Source of the DNA: Candidatus Phytoplasma vitis
GTDB taxonomy: Bacteria > Bacillota_I > Bacilli_A > Acholeplasmatales > Acholeplasmataceae
Length of the DNA stretch: 64,000 bases
Reading direction: 5' to 3'
Assembly (NCBI GenBank): GCA_023934045.1
Contig: CP097583.1
Location: forward strand, 186,001 to 250,000
Made by a program: the position numbers and the translations under genes. Under the pieces are notes generated by a model. The model did not search any database. It saw nothing but the letters and a program-made list of their open reading frames with translations, and was not told the origin of the DNA. Positions 8,521 through 16,071 of the stretch are shown here, piece by piece (the stretch's first letter is position 1; each line of letters begins with the position of its first letter).

Positions 8521-9669
8521 TTAATTTTCATTTTCCTCATTATAAGTGAAAACAGGTATTTGTAACATTTCTTCATGTAAAAGACATAATACTTTTTCGA
8601 ATATTTCCTCAAAAGTTTTTTGTCTTAAATCTTGTATTTCTTTGGATTCTTTTTGTTGAGATTGATATTCTTCTTTAAAGAAAGGAAATAATCTAAATAT
8701 ATTTTCTTCCATAAAATCATAAAAAACATATATGTCTCCTTTAAAAATACCTTGTGAGTCAACTAATTCTTTATTTTTAAAAAAATTTTGAAATGAAACA
8801 TCAACTATTTCATCTTGATTTTTTTTATTTTCTAAATATTTTTTGATATGTGATAAATCTATAGAAATTTTAGAATCATTTTTAAAATTAAAAGTTGTTA
8901 TCAAATATAGATAATAATATTCTTTATTATTATATTTCTTTTTATATTCATCCATTGGATATAAAATATTTAATCTCATATCAAAGTCTTTTTCATATGT
9001 AGTTTCTATTTTTAATTTATTTGGATCTAATTTTTTTTTTTCTAAAAATTTTTGGAATAAATCATTAATTTGTTTGACAATTTTTTCTAGAGTAGAAATA
9101 TTTTTGTTTGTTTTGAATCTTAAAACATAATTTTTTTTTTGTTCTTCAGAATTCATTGATTCCCAAGATTCTTCTAAACATTTTAAAGCTTTATATTCAT
9201 TAAAACCATAATTTTTTAAATCTAAATCTTCATAAATTTTCATACTCTCTTCATTTTGTGGTAAAAATGTTTTAGGAAAACAGTTTTTATTATCTGTAAA
9301 AAAAGCTTTAGTAAATAAAACTGAAATAGGTTTTAAATTATTTTTATTTTGGGTTATTTCTTTTCTGTTTAACGCATAATATAAACTTTTCCGAAATTTT
9401 TCTTGTTTTAACAAAGGAAAAATATCTTTATTTGCATTTATAACCAAATCTATAAAAGCAATATTGTCTTTATCAGGAATATTTTCTTTTAATTGTTTTG
9501 GTAAATTATTTTTATAATTTTGCGTTTCTTCTTGTTTTTTTAATTTTTCTTTTTTTGTATTATTATAATCTATAATAAGCGATATTATAATTATTAATAT
9601 TAGCGACAAAATAATAAAAATTATTGAAATATTTTTTTTATTCTCATAAAAAAATTGTTTCCATTTCAT
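8521..9669 (-). CDS. Membrane-anchored protein with solute-binding-like C-lobe, partner of FtsH
   Basis: The 382-residue protein starts MKWKQFF and has one strong membrane span at about 14-34, with the rest outside. Its N-terminus resembles that of the 45527-46504 protein (MEWKQFF...KNKK plus span). The region FRKSLYYALNRKEI and the ending LQIPVF resemble the C-lobe of family-5 (OppA/DppA-like) solute-binding proteins and the matching parts of the 46507-48672 protein (FRKAIYFAIDRQQI, LPTIPLF). It therefore looks like a fusion of the start of one protein with the end of the next, with the N-lobe missing. No ABC permease is adjacent; ftsH follows directly. AAAGGA precedes the start. The substrate and function are unknown. 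Confidence 0.7.
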   Translation of the reverse strand: MKWKQFFYENKKNISIIFIILSLILIIIISLIIDYNNTKKEKLKKQEETQNYKNNLPKQLKENIPDKDNIAFIDLVINANKDIFPLLKQEKFRKSLYYALNRKEITQNKNNLKPISVLFTKAFFTDNKNCFPKTFLPQNEESMKIYEDLDLKNYGFNEYKALKCLEESWESMNSEEQKKNYVLRFKTNKNISTLEKIVKQINDLFQKFLEKKKLDPNKLKIETTYEKDFDMRLNILYPMDEYKKKYNNKEYYYLYLITTFNFKNDSKISIDLSHIKKYLENKKNQDEIVDVSFQNFFKNKELVDSQGIFKGDIYVFYDFMEENIFRLFPFFKEEYQSQQKESKEIQDLRQKTFEEIFEKVLCLLHEEMLQIPVFTYNEENEN

Positions 9670-9689
9670 TTTTTTATATTTTTCCTTTC

Positions 9690-9820
9690 ATCTATATTAT
9701 TTCTTTTGTAGTAATTTTTTTAAAAAAACAAAATTACTATTAAATATAATTAAATCATAAAAAAAAAAAAAAAACAAGTTTAATTTTTAGTAAAATTAAT
9801 TTACTAAGGGTGAACTTGTT
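9690..9820 (-). promoter_or_regulatory. Conserved leader of the FtsH cluster, copy 1
   Basis: Read on the minus strand, this matches 45378-45500 almost base for base. It has a CAAGTT/AACTTG hairpin (9775-9818) followed by a run of 16 T, then AT-rich sequence, then a second hairpin TAGTAATTTT/AAAATTACTA (9709-9739) shortly before the ribosome-binding site. The first could be a terminator or attenuator. The second differs from its twin only by changes that keep pairing. Confidence 0.6.
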
Positions 9821-9849
9821 TTTTAGTTAATTTTTTATTATTTTATAAT

Positions 9850-10115
9850 AACTAAAATATAAAACAAGAATAATAAAAATATTCATTTACATTATTTTGT
9901 TCAAATTTCTTATTAATATAAAATTGTTTAGAAGTTCATAATTGTTCTTTTTTGTCGACTTTGTCGATGTAAATTAATTTTTAACTTTTGATAAGGCCTT
10001 GTTTTTTTCTTATTTTGTCATTTATTTTTGTGTCATTTTCCGCAATAGTGGATAGTGTTTGGATCGGGTAAATTGTTACTTCTTTAGGTTGATAAAGGTT
10101 CGAATTTTTAATAAT
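9850..10115 (-). pseudogene. Decayed accessory protein, C-terminal remnant
   Basis: One minus-strand frame reads sensibly (PKEVTIYPIQTLSTIAEND ... KFEQNNVNE) but is broken by a TAA and a TGA, the latter where tryptophan would fit. No start is visible. Family not recognised; the location beside FtsH suggests mobile-unit debris. Confidence 0.4.
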
Positions 10116-10162
10116 GTCATATTTTTAAAAATTTAAATTTTTCTAATAGAATAATTAATATT

Positions 10163-10689
10163 TTATTTTTTATTAATGAAATCCGTTATTTGTTGATTAT
10201 TTAATGGAATTAGTTTTCTAGAAAATTTGTTGTTTTCATCAATTTGGAATACTAACTTTAATACTATTTCTTCAATTTTACTTAGTTTGGAAAAATTGAT
10301 TTTGTTAATTAAATTTTCTTGTCTAATTTTTTTCATGAATTCTTGATGTAGATCCAAAATTTTTCCAAATTGTACGATAGAATTTTCTAATTGGTTTTCT
10401 TTTGTGTAGTTTGCTATTTCTGAATATTGAGATGTTTTTTTATCTTTACATTTGATTTTGTCAAATCCGTTAAGGATGTTATATAACGATTGTTTTAGTT
10501 TTAACATAAATATATTAATTTTTCTTTGTTCTTGATCTTGTTTGCTTATACCAATTTTTATAAATTCATCTAAAAATAAGTATGCTTCTTGTTTTAAATC
10601 TTCAAATTTAATAAACCTTGGTGCACTGGAAATACTTTTATTGATAATTTTTATAACACTATTTTTTTTTTTTTTTTTTCATTATTCAT
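10163..10689 (-). pseudogene. Helical hypothetical protein interrupted by an 18-base homopolymer
   Basis: The intact part (from the ATG at 10505-10507) gives 114 residues, charged and helical, without a recognised domain. Upstream the same frame stays open (IINKSISSAP, FEDLKQEAYLFLDEFIKIG) back to a run of 18 T on the plus strand at 10662-10679, that is poly-A in the gene. Candidate starts ATG at 10680-10682 or 10687-10689 lie just beyond the run but are out of frame with A18; A17 or A19 would restore the frame from one or the other, giving about 170 residues beginning with a lysine run. Either a sequence-length variant, a slippage-controlled gene or a recent break. Confidence 0.5.
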
Positions 10690-10692
10690 TAA

Positions 10693-10809
10693 TTACTTGA
10701 ATAAATCATATTTATTTTTTTTCACTAGGATTATCAAAATAATTTTTAAGTTTTTTTGTATTTCTTTATCTAGTTCTTGTTGTTGTTTTTTAAAATTTAA
10801 ATGTTTCAT
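10693..10809 (-). CDS. Small basic hypothetical protein (38 aa)
   Basis: The ATG at 10807-10809 is preceded by AGGAAAAAT. It encodes MKHLNFKKQQQELDK, then a hydrophobic IILIILV stretch, and ends three codon-lengths before the poly-A-interrupted gene, with which it would be translationally coupled. It could also be the frameshifted start of a longer protein. Confidence 0.4.
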   Translation of the reverse strand: MKHLNFKKQQQELDKEIQKNLKIILIILVKKNKYDLFK

Positions 10810-10849
10810 ATTTTTCCTTTTTTGTATTAATAACAAAGTTGAAATAATT

Positions 10850-10935
10850 TAATAAAATAAAAAAATTCAACTTATTAAGTCGAAATTAGTTTATAATTTA
10901 AAATTAATTGTTGTTGATGGAATGGGGGGTGCGGT
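10850..10935 (+). repeat. Dispersed junction repeat (copy 1)
   Basis: AT-rich sequence with a degraded hairpin around TTCAACTTATTAAG, then TTAATTGTTGTT and ending with GTGCGGTGCG. The same series is found at 58310-58395. After GCGGTGCG the two copies diverge: here into an rpsN fragment, there into the end of the TIR repeat. The shared edge marks a recombination or insertion boundary. Confidence 0.55.
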
Positions 10936-11110
10936 GCGAACATATCCAGTTCAATCTTCACCAGTTCGTCTTAAAAATATAGATCAAATTGATGGTAGAT
11001 CAAGAGGATATATTAGAAAATTTGGTTTATCTAGAATTAAATTTCGTGAATTAGCTAACAAAGGCGAATTACCTGGTGTTAAGAAAGTTAGTTGGCAAAA
11101 AGGAGAATAA
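10922..11110 (+). pseudogene. rpsN: Truncated rpsN copy (ribosomal protein S14, C-terminal half)
   Basis: After about eight residues of unrelated sequence it reads SSPVRLKN ... [17 protein letters not shown] ... [10 protein letters not shown], the C-terminal half of a zinc-free S14 (compare E. coli PSRQRNR ... [12 protein letters not shown] ... EIPGLKKASW). The N-terminal ~40 residues that wrap around 16S rRNA are missing and there are no other ribosomal protein genes nearby, so it is an orphan fragment. S14 fragments cannot replace the full protein; the functional gene should be in the ribosomal operon elsewhere. It may have been carried here by a mobile element whose edge lies at 10935. Confidence 0.75.
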
Positions 11111-11408
11111 AAAAAATTATGTTTACGAATCCTATTGCTGATTTATATTGATCTAAATTAAATCCAGCATCTTTTAATTGTTTTACAGTATATTCGGCAT
11201 CTTTTAATTCTTTTGCAGTATATCCTTTATTTTTTAATTTTTTTGCATCATATCCTTCTTTTTTTAATTCTATTGCGGTAGATCTAGCTTTCTTTAATTC
11301 TTGTGGTAAAACATCTTGTTTATTTTTATCACGATTACAAATCAAATATGTTGCAATTATGCATATCAGTGTCAAAAATTTTTTTAAAAAGATCAAAAAA
11401 TAAATCAA
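11088..11408 (-). CDS. Small membrane protein with tandem ELKxAGY-type repeats
   Basis: The 106 residues have a hydrophobic N-terminus (residues 2-22), a central block of about seven 10-residue repeats of the form (T/D)AKELKDAGY, and a hydrophobic C-terminus ([13 protein letters not shown]). Such repeats occur in many host-associated bacteria, but I cannot name a function. The two hydrophobic ends suggest the repeat block is displayed on one side of the membrane. Its 3' end overlaps the rpsN fragment by 23 bases on the opposite strand. No good ribosome-binding site is visible. Confidence 0.5.
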   Translation of the reverse strand: MIYFLIFLKKFLTLICIIATYLICNRDKNKQDVLPQELKKARSTAIELKKEGYDAKKLKNKGYTAKELKDAEYTVKQLKDAGFNLDQYKSAIGFVNIIFFILLFAN

Positions 11409-11427
11409 AATAACATGATTTAATTTT

Positions 11428-11705
11428 TGTTACAAACCGCACTGTTATAAATTTTTGTAAATAAATTCATTTTTAATACCGAAAAGAATAGTTAAAAAAA
11501 TAGTCTTTTTTTATTTTTAGTAAAAATAGAAAATACTAGACCATACATGTCGTTAAACTGTTAAATTCAAGAACATTTTATTTTTTTTATTTAGAAAATT
11601 TTTTAAATAAAAATACAAAATAAAAACAATAATTAAATTAGTCATTAAAAATGAATTAAAAAAAACATTTACAATTTTTTATAACACTGCGGAGTTCCAA
11701 AATTT
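11428..11705 (+). repeat. TIR-bounded dispersed repeat, copy C
   Basis: It starts CCGCACTGTTATAAATTTTT and ends ACAATTTTTTATAACACTGC, so the two ends are inverted repeats of about 45 bases allowing mismatches. It includes the ATAGTT/AAATAGTCTTTTTTT hairpin shared by other copies. It is inverted relative to copy A (4257-4540). No coding sequence lies inside, as in a miniature inverted-repeat element. Confidence 0.7.
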
Positions 11706-11724
11706 TAGATACTTTTTGTTTTTT

Positions 11725-11753
11725 ATAATTTTTTATTATTAATATTGTATAAT
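11725..11753 (+). promoter_or_regulatory. Putative tmRNA promoter
   Basis: A perfect TATAAT at 11748-11753 lies 60 bases upstream of the mature 5' end of tmRNA. The -35 region (TAATTT around 11727) is poor. Confidence 0.45.
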
Positions 11754-11812
11754 TATTATTATGGAAAGGTTAAGGATATAAAAGAATAATTTAATTAATT
11801 AAATGATTAATT

Positions 11813-12316
11813 GGGGATGTTTATGGAATTTGCCAAAACTAAAGAGTTTTTTATGCATATCTTGGTAACGCAAGTAAAAATGTTCGAGGTTAAAATAAAC
11901 GGCAATAATAAACAAGAAGAAGTTACTTCTTCAAATATGAATTTTATTCCTTCAAATTATGGAATAGGACAATTAGCTTTTGCTTAAAAAAATTTATTTT
12001 TAATTCATTATTTTTATTGAATAATCAATAAAAATAAAGTTTTATGATAGATTTCAAAGCTAAAATTTTTATTTTTCTATAAATTTAACTTGTTTAAATC
12101 TTGATATCATATCAAGAAATTTAATTTATTATTTTATATTATATAGACTACTATTAGTAGTTTTATAATTTCTTATTATTTTTTATGATTTTAATCGGAA
12201 TTATATTAAATTTTTTTATTAATTAGTTTGTTTGTTTTTAAAAAACAAAATAAGTATGTAGAAATTAAAAAACGAATTAGTTTTGTACAGGGGTTCGAAT
12301 CCCCTCATCTCCACCA
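11813..12316 (+). ncRNA. ssrA: tmRNA (SsrA)
   Basis: It rescues stalled ribosomes and tags the incomplete protein for degradation. The 5' end GGGGATG pairs with CATCTCC before ACCA at 12313-12316, with the G3-U pair that marks alanine acceptors, and the T arm AGGGGTTCGAATCCCCT is present. The tag frame starts at GGC 11901 and ends at TAA 11985-11987; the 28-residue tag begins GNNKQEEV and ends GQLAFA, close to the usual ALAA/AFA endings recognised by proteases, including FtsH and Lon. The total of about 504 bases is long for tmRNA (usually 350-420), the excess being AT-rich sequence between the tag and the 3' half. Confidence 0.93.
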
Positions 12317-12374
12317 ATAAAATTATTAAATTTATTTAAACTAATGAATTTAATAATTTTATTGGTTATTTTTT
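12314..12374 (+). terminator. tmRNA terminator
   Basis: A perfect 19-bp stem, CCAATAAAATTATTAAATT (12314-12332) with its complement at 12347-12365, is followed by TTATTTTTTTT. It begins within the encoded CCA. Confidence 0.8.
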
Positions 12375-12577
12375 TTGTCAATAATATTTTTTTAAATCAT
12401 TTCGAAGTTAATTATTAAATTAAAAAATATTTTATGTTTTTATTTTTTACTTTTATGACGATAAAAAGTTATAATTTTTAATGATATTTTCTTTTTTTTA
12501 AAAATTCAAAAGTTTGCAAAAATTAAATTATATCTTAATTTATTTAGGAAATTAATTTTTAAGGAGTATAAAAATTG

Positions 12578-13282
12578 ATGTTAGAAAAAAATAATAAAAA
12601 AACTTTTTCAATAAAAATTAAATTATTATTAACTGTAATTTTAGCTTTATTTGTGGTTTTATTTATATCTAGTAAAGTAAATGCTTTTACAGGTGAAGTG
12701 AGTTCTTCGGTATTAGAAGAATCTAAAAAAACTATCGGAATTTTAAATACAAAAATTAATGAATTGGATTCTTCTCTTAAAGAAGAAATCAAAAAAAATA
12801 GCGAAAATTTACAAGATCAAGTTATAAAATTAAAAAATGAATTATCAACTTCAATACAAACAGAAATCGAAAAAAATATTGGAAATTTGAATACAATTGC
12901 GGAAAATAAAATTAATGAATGGGATTCTTCTCTTAAAAAAGATAAAACAGAAATGAAAGATAAATTTTCAATTTCAATACAAGAAGAAATCAAAAAAAAT
13001 AGTGAAAATTTACAAGATCAAGTTATAAAATTAAAAAATGAATTATCAACTTCAATACAAGAAGAAATCAAAAAAAATATTGGAGAAATAAAAGAAAAAA
13101 TTATCGAAAACATAATACAAAAAATAGACAAATTTGGTTTTACAAATCCGTTGCAAACAATTACAGGTTGGTTTTCTAGTTCTAAAGAATTTTTAAAAGG
13201 TTCTAAAAAAGATGAAAACAAAAATTCAAAAATAGGTGAAAACAAAAATGAAACCGAAAGAATTATAGAAATTGGTGATTAA
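12578..13282 (+). CDS. Secreted or anchored coiled-coil protein with internal duplication
   Basis: The N-terminus (KNNKKTFSIKIK followed by LLLTVILALFVVLF and SSKVNAF) is a Sec signal with a likely cut after VNA. The rest is charged heptad-like helix. A segment around EEIKKNSENLQDQVIKLK occurs twice, at residues near 69 and 138, with LKNELSTSIQ after each, so the middle of the gene was duplicated. The tail is lysine- and asparagine-rich. AAGGAG at 12561-12566 supports a start at ATG 12578 (or TTG 12575). The organism lacks a cell wall, so a cleaved protein would enter the host cell; this makes it an effector or adhesion candidate. No family recognised. Confidence 0.7.
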   Translation: MLEKNNKKTFSIKIKLLLTVILALFVVLFISSKVNAFTGEVSSSVLEESKKTIGILNTKINELDSSLKEEIKKNSENLQDQVIKLKNELSTSIQTEIEKNIGNLNTIAENKINEWDSSLKKDKTEMKDKFSISIQEEIKKNSENLQDQVIKLKNELSTSIQEEIKKNIGEIKEKIIENIIQKIDKFGFTNPLQTITGWFSSSKEFLKGSKKDENKNSKIGENKNETERIIEIGD

Positions 13283-13285
13283 AAC

Positions 13286-13350
13286 AAAAATAAAAAAAAG
13301 ATTAATCCAGTTTATATTTAACAGGTTGATTTTATAGCTCTAAAAGATAA
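13286..13350 (+). pseudogene. Partial duplicate of the 3' end of the coiled-coil gene
   Basis: Sequence around AACAGGTTGATTTTATAGCT resembles the coding bases for TGWFSSSK in the preceding gene (about 13163-13189), with TGA where the gene has TGG and TATAGC for the Ser codons. A short decayed repeat of the gene's tail. Confidence 0.4.
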
Positions 13351-13398
13351 AAAAATATTTAATGTTTTTAAAAAAATAAAAGAAAGTTTATTCAAAAA

Positions 13399-14754
13399 AT
13401 GATTAATAAAGTTAAATTAATATCTACATTAGGACCTTCTTGTGATAAAAAAGAAATTTTAAGTAATTTAGTTAAAAATGGCCTTTGTATAGCTCGTTTT
13501 AATTTTTCTCATGCTAATTATGAAGGTAGTGAAAGAATTTTACAAATTATTAAAGAAATTAATCAAGAAAATAATAGTTATGTAGGAACTATGCTTGATA
13601 CTAAAGGACCTGAAATTAGAACTCATAATTTTGACGGAGCAGTTCAAATCGAAAAAGATTCTGAAATAATAATTTGTTTTAATGAAGTTTTAGGAACTAA
13701 AGATAAATTTTCTTTAACTTATGATTTATATGATGATATTAAAGAAGGTAATTTTATTTTTATTGATGATGGTTATTTAACTTTAGAAGTGATTAAAAAA
13801 GATTCTCAAAAACGCGAATTAGTTGTTAAAGCCAATAATACTCATGTAGTAAAATCACGTAGAGGCGTTAATGTTCCTAATATTAGATTACAAATGCCTT
13901 ATATTTCTGAAAAAGATAAAAATGATATTTTATTCGCTTGCAAACATAAATATGATTTTTTAGCTCTTTCGTTTGTAAGAAGAAAAGAAGATCTTTTTGA
14001 TGTTAAGAAACTTTTAAATTCTAAAAAAGGATATAATGTAAAAATTATTTCTAAAATAGAAAATCAAGAAGGTTTAGATAATTTAGATGATATTATTGAG
14101 TTTTCTGATGGTATTATGATCGCTCGTGGAGATTTAGGAATCGAAATTGATAGCGAATTAGTTCCTTCTTATCAAACAAATATAATTCAAAGTTGTTTAC
14201 ATGCAGGAAAACCTGTTATTGTAGCTACTCAAATGTTAGAATCTATGCAAAAAAACCCTCGTCCTACTAAAGCAGAAACAAGTGATGTTTATAATGCTGT
14301 TTTAGAAGGTGCAACTGCTACAATGTTATCAGGTGAATCAGCTTCAGGGCTTTATCCAGAAAAAGCAGTTATGACAATGGCTAAAATCCAAAAAGAAGCC
14401 GAAAAAAATGTTAATTACGATTTTATATCTCAATTTTATAATTCTGAAGAACCTGAAGATTTTTTAGTTTTTGGTGCGATTCAAATTTCTTTACAATATC
14501 CTGTATCAGCAATTGTTGTTGATGATAAAAAATATGCTATTTCTTTATCTAAATTTCATCCTATAGTGCCAGTTTTTGTTAAAGCAAATAATATTAGCGA
14601 AGCTACTTCTTTATCTTTAAATTATGCTAATATTCCTTTTTTAAACGAACAAGAGTTAAAAAATAAATTAGAACTTTTACAAAAAGAAAGTGATGATAAG
14701 AAGGTAATATTAGAAATCAAACAAGATAGTTTAAAAATTATATTAGAAGAATAA
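13399..14754 (+). CDS. pyk: Pyruvate kinase
   Basis: It transfers phosphate from phosphoenolpyruvate to ADP, the last ATP-yielding step of glycolysis. The 451 residues cover the full barrel: MLDTKGPEIRT near residue 73 (substrate and K+ site), ISKIENQEG near 216, the ARGDLGIE metal-binding segment near 240, MLESM...NPRPTKAE near 280 and SGESASG near 314. It lacks the extra C-terminal domain seen in some Firmicutes, giving a slightly short protein. GAAAG precedes the ATG. A long perfect hairpin follows the stop. Confidence 0.97.
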   Translation: MINKVKLISTLGPSCDKKEILSNLVKNGLCIARFNFSHANYEGSERILQIIKEINQENNSYVGTMLDTKGPEIRTHNFDGAVQIEKDSEIIICFNEVLGTKDKFSLTYDLYDDIKEGNFIFIDDGYLTLEVIKKDSQKRELVVKANNTHVVKSRRGVNVPNIRLQMPYISEKDKNDILFACKHKYDFLALSFVRRKEDLFDVKKLLNSKKGYNVKIISKIENQEGLDNLDDIIEFSDGIMIARGDLGIEIDSELVPSYQTNIIQSCLHAGKPVIVATQMLESMQKNPRPTKAETSDVYNAVLEGATATMLSGESASGLYPEKAVMTMAKIQKEAEKNVNYDFISQFYNSEEPEDFLVFGAIQISLQYPVSAIVVDDKKYAISLSKFHPIVPVFVKANNISEATSLSLNYANIPFLNEQELKNKLELLQKESDDKKVILEIKQDSLKIILEE

Positions 14755-14819
14755 AATGTTAATAATTTTTTAAGATTAATGATATTAATGATTTTTAATC
14801 ATAAATTTCATTTAGAATT

Positions 14820-14861
14820 ATAATATTTGATTAAAAAAATATTTTTTTAATCAAATATTAT
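14820..14861 (+). terminator. Terminator after pyk
   Basis: AATATTTGATTAAAAAAA and TTTTTTTAATCAAATATT form an almost loop-free 18-bp stem; the U-rich arm ends in AT-rich sequence. Confidence 0.65.
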
Positions 14862-14978
14862 AAAAAAATATTATAATCAATATATAATATAATATTTATG
14901 TATTTTTTGATTTTTAAATTAATTAAAAAAATGAATTATTATTGTTATTCAAATCGGATAATAGAGAGGATTTAAAAA

Positions 14979-15752
14979 ATGTTAAGAGATAAAATTAAAA
15001 TAAGTGGTGCTTTTGAAAGAATTAAAGAACGCTTTTTTACCACTTCTGAACCAAATATTATTTATCAAAATAGAGTAACACGAGCCGGAATAGCTACAAA
15101 AACAATTATGTTATTGCTTATCACTTCTTTTTTTTCGGGTGTAAGTTATTTTTTTACAAACTCTTTTATAAATGATGTAAAAAATATTTATATTTTATTT
15201 ATTATTTTTTCATTGATAACTTGTTTTGCTTCTATAATTGGGACTAGATCTGTTGAAGCGTCCAAGGTATGTTCTTTTGTTTATTCGATATTTACAGGTA
15301 TTCCATTAGGAATTATGTTGGGTTTATGCCAAAATGTTATGCCTAATATTATGCCTATTTGTTTAATTGCTTTATTTGCTACTGCTTCGGTTTTTGGAGT
15401 TACATCATATTTGTATTATAAAGGATCTTTATTAGAGATCGATAATTCTCAATTAATAAAAAAAATGAGCTATATATTTTTTGTATTGTTTATAATAGAA
15501 TTTGTTACATTGTTTTGCTGTGGACAAACATTCTACGCTATGATATGTATTCCTATTAATTTATTTATGATTGTATTTGCAACGTTAATATTAATCGAAC
15601 ATTTTCGTTATGTTGATAATATTATTATGAATAGTATGCCAATTGAATATGAATGGCAATTATCTTTAGGTTTTTTAACACTTTTTGTTTTAATTTTTTA
15701 CAGAATATTTGATACTTTAATAATATTATTCGGTAGTACTAGTAGAGACTAG
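14979..15752 (+). CDS. Bax inhibitor-1/YccA-like membrane protein
   Basis: The 257-residue protein has a cytosolic N-terminus of about 40 residues and seven hydrophobic spans. The ending, IEYEWQLSLGFLTLFVLIF, resembles the last span of the bacterial Bax-inhibitor-like family (COG4760 type, usually YEWY...LGLLVTLVWLY). Family members are membrane channels or stress regulators, and bacterial BI-1 proteins interact with FtsH in other species. It is preceded by GAGAGGA and stands just upstream of rpsP, 61 bases away. Function in this organism is inferred only from family. Confidence 0.6.
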   Translation: MLRDKIKISGAFERIKERFFTTSEPNIIYQNRVTRAGIATKTIMLLLITSFFSGVSYFFTNSFINDVKNIYILFIIFSLITCFASIIGTRSVEASKVCSFVYSIFTGIPLGIMLGLCQNVMPNIMPICLIALFATASVFGVTSYLYYKGSLLEIDNSQLIKKMSYIFFVLFIIEFVTLFCCGQTFYAMICIPINLFMIVFATLILIEHFRYVDNIIMNSMPIEYEWQLSLGFLTLFVLIFYRIFDTLIILFGSTSRD

Positions 15753-15812
15753 ATTTATCAAATTAAAATTTAAAATCAAAATTATTAATTTTAAGAAAGA
15801 GAGTTATTTAAA

Positions 15813-16067
15813 ATGGCAACAAAAATACGTTTACAACGTTTAGGTAATCATAAAAGACCTTTTTATCGTATAGTGTCTATGGAATCTCGTAACAAAAGAG
15901 ACGGAAAATTTTTAGAAATTTTAGGAACTTATGAACCATTTCGTAATTTAATCGATGTAGATTTAGATAAAGTTCAAAAATGGTTATCAGTTGGTTCTCA
16001 AAAAACTAAAACTGTTACTAATTTATTAAAAAGAGTTAAAAAACAAAAAAATATTAATTTAAAATAA
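15813..16067 (+). CDS. rpsP: 30S ribosomal protein S16
   Basis: The protein begins [20 protein letters not shown], the conserved S16 start, and includes LGTYEP; 84 residues is normal. GAAAGAGAG precedes the ATG. It heads the rpsP-trmD-rplS operon; four bases separate it from trmD. The rimM gene commonly found between the two is absent. Confidence 0.98.
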   Translation: MATKIRLQRLGNHKRPFYRIVSMESRNKRDGKFLEILGTYEPFRNLIDVDLDKVQKWLSVGSQKTKTVTNLLKRVKKQKNINLK

Positions 16068-16071
16068 AATA

